Shown here: one piece after another, positions 22,542 through 25,020 of the stretch
Layout of the letters: each line of letters begins with the position of its first letter
Position numbering within the stretch: the stretch's first letter is position 1
IMG/VR virus record: IMGVR_UViG_3300005529_000094
Location: 1 to 25,020 of that record
DNA: 25,020 bases
Reading direction: 5' to 3' (one strand)
DNA from: a virus
The notes under the pieces: model-generated
Told to the model about the DNA's origin: nothing
Databases searched by the model: none
What the model saw: only the letters and a program-made list of their open reading frames with translations
Translations under genes and position numbers: made by a program

Positions 22542-22563
22542 AAAAACCGCTCAAAGAGCGGTT
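22542..22563 (-). terminator. Intrinsic terminator abutting the decoration-gene ribosome-binding site
   Basis: The minus-strand stem AACCGCTC/GAGCGGTT (22545-22563) has a three-base loop and is followed by TTTTTC. The T-run ends only about 18 bases ahead of the decoration start codon, immediately before its AGGAG. Confidence 0.78.
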
Positions 22564-22587
22564 CAAGGAACGCGTGATGCGCTGCGA

Positions 22588-23265
22588 TTACCGCGCCGCG
22601 CGGGACTTCTCCAGCTTCTCGCCGACGGCGATTATGGCCGCCGCGACTTTGGTCATGCCAGGCGATGGCTTGTCGCCGCCGTCGGCGCCGACATTCGGCA
22701 CGCCGGTCGTGGCCATGCGTTCGGCGAGCGAGCTGCGCGGCTTGCCGTCGGCGGATTGATCGAACTCACCGGCGTCGAGAATGGCCTTCGCGACCTTCAC
22801 CGAAAGCCCGTGCTGAGCAGCAACCGTAGCCTGGTGAATGCGTCCCGTAGCCTGCCCATGCGCGATGATCTGGGCGACGCGGGCGCGGTTGCGGCGGATG
22901 GCGGAACGGGCGGACTTTTCGTCGCCGTCTTCGTCATCATCTTCCTCTTCGGCGGCTTTGCCTTTCGACTTGGCCTTGCGGCCTTTGCCCTTTTCTTTCT
23001 CGTCGCCATCGTCGTTGTCCTCTTCCTCGGCGTGCATGTCGCCGTCATCGCTGCCACCGTCTTCCTCTTCTGCGCGTTTGGACTTCTTGCCGTCCTTGTC
23101 CTTTTCTTCGTCCTCCTCCTCGCACTCTTCCTCTGCGCGCGCCTGCTCGTCTTCCTCTTCTGCGCGTTTGGACTTCTTGCCTTCTTCCTCTTCGGCGGCC
23201 TTGCTCAAACCCAACAACTGGGCAAACGACGCAACTGCCGCTGCGGTGCGCGACATGGTTTTCAT
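22588..23265 (-). CDS. Highly acidic scaffold-like head protein
   Basis: The 225-residue protein starts MKTMSRTAAAVASFAQLLGL (ATG 23265, AGGAG eight bases upstream). Residues about 24-118 are extremely rich in Glu, Asp and Lys, with the unit GKKSKRAEEED present twice (29-39 and 59-69). The C-terminal half is an ordered-looking helical region, RNRARVAQIIAHGQATGRIH, then GLSVKVAKAILDAGEF and TKVAAAIIAVGEKLEKSR. In lambda the scaffold Nu3 is nested in the 3' end of protease gene C; here a separate gene stands between protease and decoration gene. Position and composition make an assembly scaffold likely, but there is no motif to prove it. Confidence 0.65.
   Translation of the reverse strand: MKTMSRTAAAVASFAQLLGLSKAAEEEEGKKSKRAEEEDEQARAEEECEEEDEEKDKDGKKSKRAEEEDGGSDDGDMHAEEEDNDDGDEKEKGKGRKAKSKGKAAEEEDDDEDGDEKSARSAIRRNRARVAQIIAHGQATGRIHQATVAAQHGLSVKVAKAILDAGEFDQSADGKPRSSLAERMATTGVPNVGADGGDKPSPGMTKVAAAIIAVGEKLEKSRAAR
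23058..23181. repeat. 34-bp perfect direct repeat within the scaffold-like gene
   Basis: Bases 23058-23091 and 23148-23181 are identical over 34 positions, 90 bases (30 codons) apart and in frame. They encode the repeated GKKSKRAEEED. Recombination between them would remove exactly 30 residues without shifting the frame. Confidence 0.9.
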
Positions 23266-23293
23266 TGCGATACTCCTGGATGGAATGAATGAA

Positions 23294-24178
23294 TCAGGCC
23301 AGCTCGGTGAGCAGCGCCCTGAACGCGGCGTCCGGCGCCGCCACAGCATCCGCGAGCCCGAGCTCGACGCCATCGGCGCCCAGATAGCACGCGGCTTCCG
23401 TATCGCGCACCGTGCTGGCCGCGATGGAACGGTTGCGGGCGACTGTGTTGACGAACAGTTCGCCCATCGTGTCGATGTCTTTCTGGAATCCCGCCAGCGC
23501 TTCCTTGGAAAGCGGAATTTCCGGGTGACCGTCGGCCTTGCGGTCGCCGTACTGGATGAAAGTCACTTTGATTCCGGCATCGGTGAGTGCGCGCGACCAA
23601 TCCACGTGCATGCAGATCACGCCGATGGAACCCGTGCCGCCGGTGCGCGGCACGCTGATGCGATCGGCCGCGCTGGCGATGGCGTAGGCTGCGGAATACG
23701 CCACTTCGCTCAGGATCGCGTGGATCGGCTTCTGGCCGCGCGCCGCGTAGATGGTGTCCACCAGGTCGAAGCAACCGGCCACTTCACCGCCGGGCGAATC
23801 GATATCCAGCGCGATGGCCTTAACTTCCGGATCCGTGTACGCGGTGAGGAACGCCTGGCGGATGCCGTTGTAACCGGTCATGCCGCTATACGGCCGCAGA
23901 CTGCCGAGCTTCTGCACCAGCGTGCCGTGCACGGGGATCACCGCGACGGGACCGGCCATGTCGTAGCCGCGGTCTTCGTAGCGCTCGCGCGCTGCATAGT
24001 CGTACCCGTCGTCATCGTCCATCGCCATCGGCTGGAGCGGCACTGCATCACCGTTGATGCGCACCATGCTGCCGATGCCGAGCCGTTCCGCGAGCGCCGC
24101 CATGATCACTTCGGCCTTGTCCGGATGGATCGCCAGCGGCACGTTGAACAGTCTCTGCGCGAGATGTGCGAAACGCAT
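23294..24178 (-). CDS. S49-type head maturation protease (lambda gpC-like)
   Basis: The 294-residue product is a SppA/ClpP-fold serine protease of the S49 family used by lambda-like phages in capsid maturation. Visible parts are VAVIPVHGTLVQK (78-90), MTGYNGIRQAFLTAY (100-114), KAIALDIDSPGGEVAGC (120-136), VAYSAAYAIASAADRI (159-174) and GGTGSIGVICMHVDWS (180-195). The probable nucleophile is Ser162 and the general base Lys214 in YGDRKADGHPE; the 52-residue spacing equals that of the Ser-Lys pair in bacterial SppA. The start overlaps the portal stop (TGATG). Unlike lambda C, the protein ends shortly after the protease domain. Confidence 0.92.
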   Translation of the reverse strand: MRFAHLAQRLFNVPLAIHPDKAEVIMAALAERLGIGSMVRINGDAVPLQPMAMDDDDGYDYAARERYEDRGYDMAGPVAVIPVHGTLVQKLGSLRPYSGMTGYNGIRQAFLTAYTDPEVKAIALDIDSPGGEVAGCFDLVDTIYAARGQKPIHAILSEVAYSAAYAIASAADRISVPRTGGTGSIGVICMHVDWSRALTDAGIKVTFIQYGDRKADGHPEIPLSKEALAGFQKDIDTMGELFVNTVARNRSIAASTVRDTEAACYLGADGVELGLADAVAAPDAAFRALLTELA

Positions 24179-25020
24179 CAGACGGGCTCCGGATCGGTGA
24201 TGACTTCGCTCGCGTTCTTCGGCTCTTTCTGCACGTCCTTGACGCCGGCCCAGGTCGGCACCGGGATGTTGCGATCCTTGAAGGCCTTGATCTCGCGCTC
24301 GCGCTGATCGAGCACTTCTTCCCAGTCGAGGCCTTGCTCGGCGCATTCGCGCTCGAGCGTAGACAAGCCGCCATCCATGCCGAGGATGGCGCCCTTCTTT
24401 TCGTCCACCGGATCGATCCAGCCACGGCCGGGACCCATCCACTGCGTGCGCGCATACATCGCACGGCACTCCATAAAATCCGGTGCACCGTTGGGCAGCG
24501 GATAATCGTCCACTTCCATGGATTCTTCCATCCATGCGGTGAAGATCGGGGAGCAGAACCCGATGGCGAAGTCGCCGCGGCGGCGCTCCAGCGTCTTCCA
24601 CGCCTCCAGCAGTGCGGCACGCGCGCTCGAATAGTTGACGTCCGACCAATCGTGGCTCATCTGCTGCGCAGAGATGCCGGTGGCGGATGCGAAATTGCGC
24701 AGGAAGGACTTCTCGAAATCCTTGAAGTTGCTGTTCGGCCGCGTCGGGTTGACGGTGTTGATCTTCTCGCCGGGGAACAGGATCGGTACGCGCGCCTCGC
24801 CCAGCATGGTGCGGCGCTGGTTGTGATAATCCGCACGCTGCGTCTGGTACGCCGTGAGATCGACGTCGTCGCCGACCGCCTGCTCGAGCAGCTGGTGATC
24901 GAACGGGCTTTCCAGATAGGCGCCGAACATCGCGTTGATGACGGCCGAATCCAGTTCCGTCTCGTCGTACTTCCACAGCATCTTCATGCGCTGCAGGATC
25001 GGCGCGAAGATGCCGTTGCC
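24178..25020 (-). CDS. Portal protein (lambda gpB-like), 5' part outside the window
   Basis: The last 280 residues of the portal are visible; the reading frame stays open to the window edge (NGIFAPILQRMKMLW), so the ATG at 24987 is not the true start. The family signature is clear: KINTVNPTRPNSNFKDFEKS (about 100-120 of the visible part), SYSSARAALLE-like VNYSSARAALLEAWKTLERR, AMYARTQWMGPGRGWIDPVDE and EQGLDWEEVLDQRERE, which is the lambda portal pattern. The protein forms the dodecameric ring through which DNA enters the head. The C-terminal tail is hydrophilic. The stop codon overlaps the protease start. Confidence 0.95.
   Translation of the reverse strand, partial: GNGIFAPILQRMKMLWKYDETELDSAVINAMFGAYLESPFDHQLLEQAVGDDVDLTAYQTQRADYHNQRRTMLGEARVPILFPGEKINTVNPTRPNSNFKDFEKSFLRNFASATGISAQQMSHDWSDVNYSSARAALLEAWKTLERRRGDFAIGFCSPIFTAWMEESMEVDDYPLPNGAPDFMECRAMYARTQWMGPGRGWIDPVDEKKGAILGMDGGLSTLERECAEQGLDWEEVLDQREREIKAFKDRNIPVPTWAGVKDVQKEPKNASEVITDPEPV

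Noticed and set aside
22756-23292. Plus-strand ORF that looks like a very hydrophobic membrane protein
   Set aside because: It is the antisense of the Glu/Asp/Lys-rich scaffold-like gene, whose codons read as Leu, Phe and Val on the other strand. It has no good ribosome-binding site, and the minus-strand gene is better supported.

Overview
The window is the late structural half of a temperate contractile-tailed phage (myovirus), almost certainly an integrated prophage, in a GC-rich proteobacterium. GC and codon use fit a gammaproteobacterium such as Xanthomonadales, or a betaproteobacterium; there is no host marker beyond a tRNA, so this is a weak guess. Nearly every gene is on the minus strand and is transcribed from right (25020) to left (1), with short gaps or ATGA-type overlaps, as in one long late operon.

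Reading in the direction of transcription, the head module is lambda-like: portal (5' end outside the window), S49-type protease, a very acidic scaffold-like protein, decoration protein D, major capsid protein E, a small unassigned protein, a head-tail joining protein and a gpU-like tail terminator. The tail is Mu-like: DUF2635, sheath, tube, tail assembly chaperone with a programmed -1 frameshift into a GpE-type extension, tape measure with a built-in lysozyme, DNA-circularisation protein N, hub P, spike gp45, a small virion-type protein, then gp46, gp47 and gp48. Five intrinsic terminators lie inside the operon, four of them directly in front of genes expected to be strongly expressed (D, E, tube, fibre).

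The most unusual part is about 1.3-11.0 kb. The baseplate proteins gp46 and gp48 are both enlarged into multi-domain proteins by adhesin-like domains. They share a 21-residue repeat family. In the gp46 protein the repeat array is split by a segment with beta-lactamase/DD-peptidase-like (SxxK) signatures. The gp48 protein carries a beta-sandwich and a PKD domain. Next come a signal-peptide-bearing, cysteine-rich beta-helix protein, a protein with 13 consecutive prolines, a 38-residue membrane protein, a tail fibre with an S74 chaperone domain and a second fibre-like protein. Two of these neighbours end in a shared 16-residue C-terminal tail. I read the region as a receptor-binding and envelope-modifying apparatus built onto the baseplate.

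One gene is on the plus strand: a secreted 136-residue protein of unknown function wedged between N and P, a typical moron. At the far left a Dam-type DNA adenine methylase ends the operon, next to the 3' part of a tRNA-Val(GAC) gene that probably marks the attachment site. Terminase, lysis, integrase and repressor genes are not in the window.
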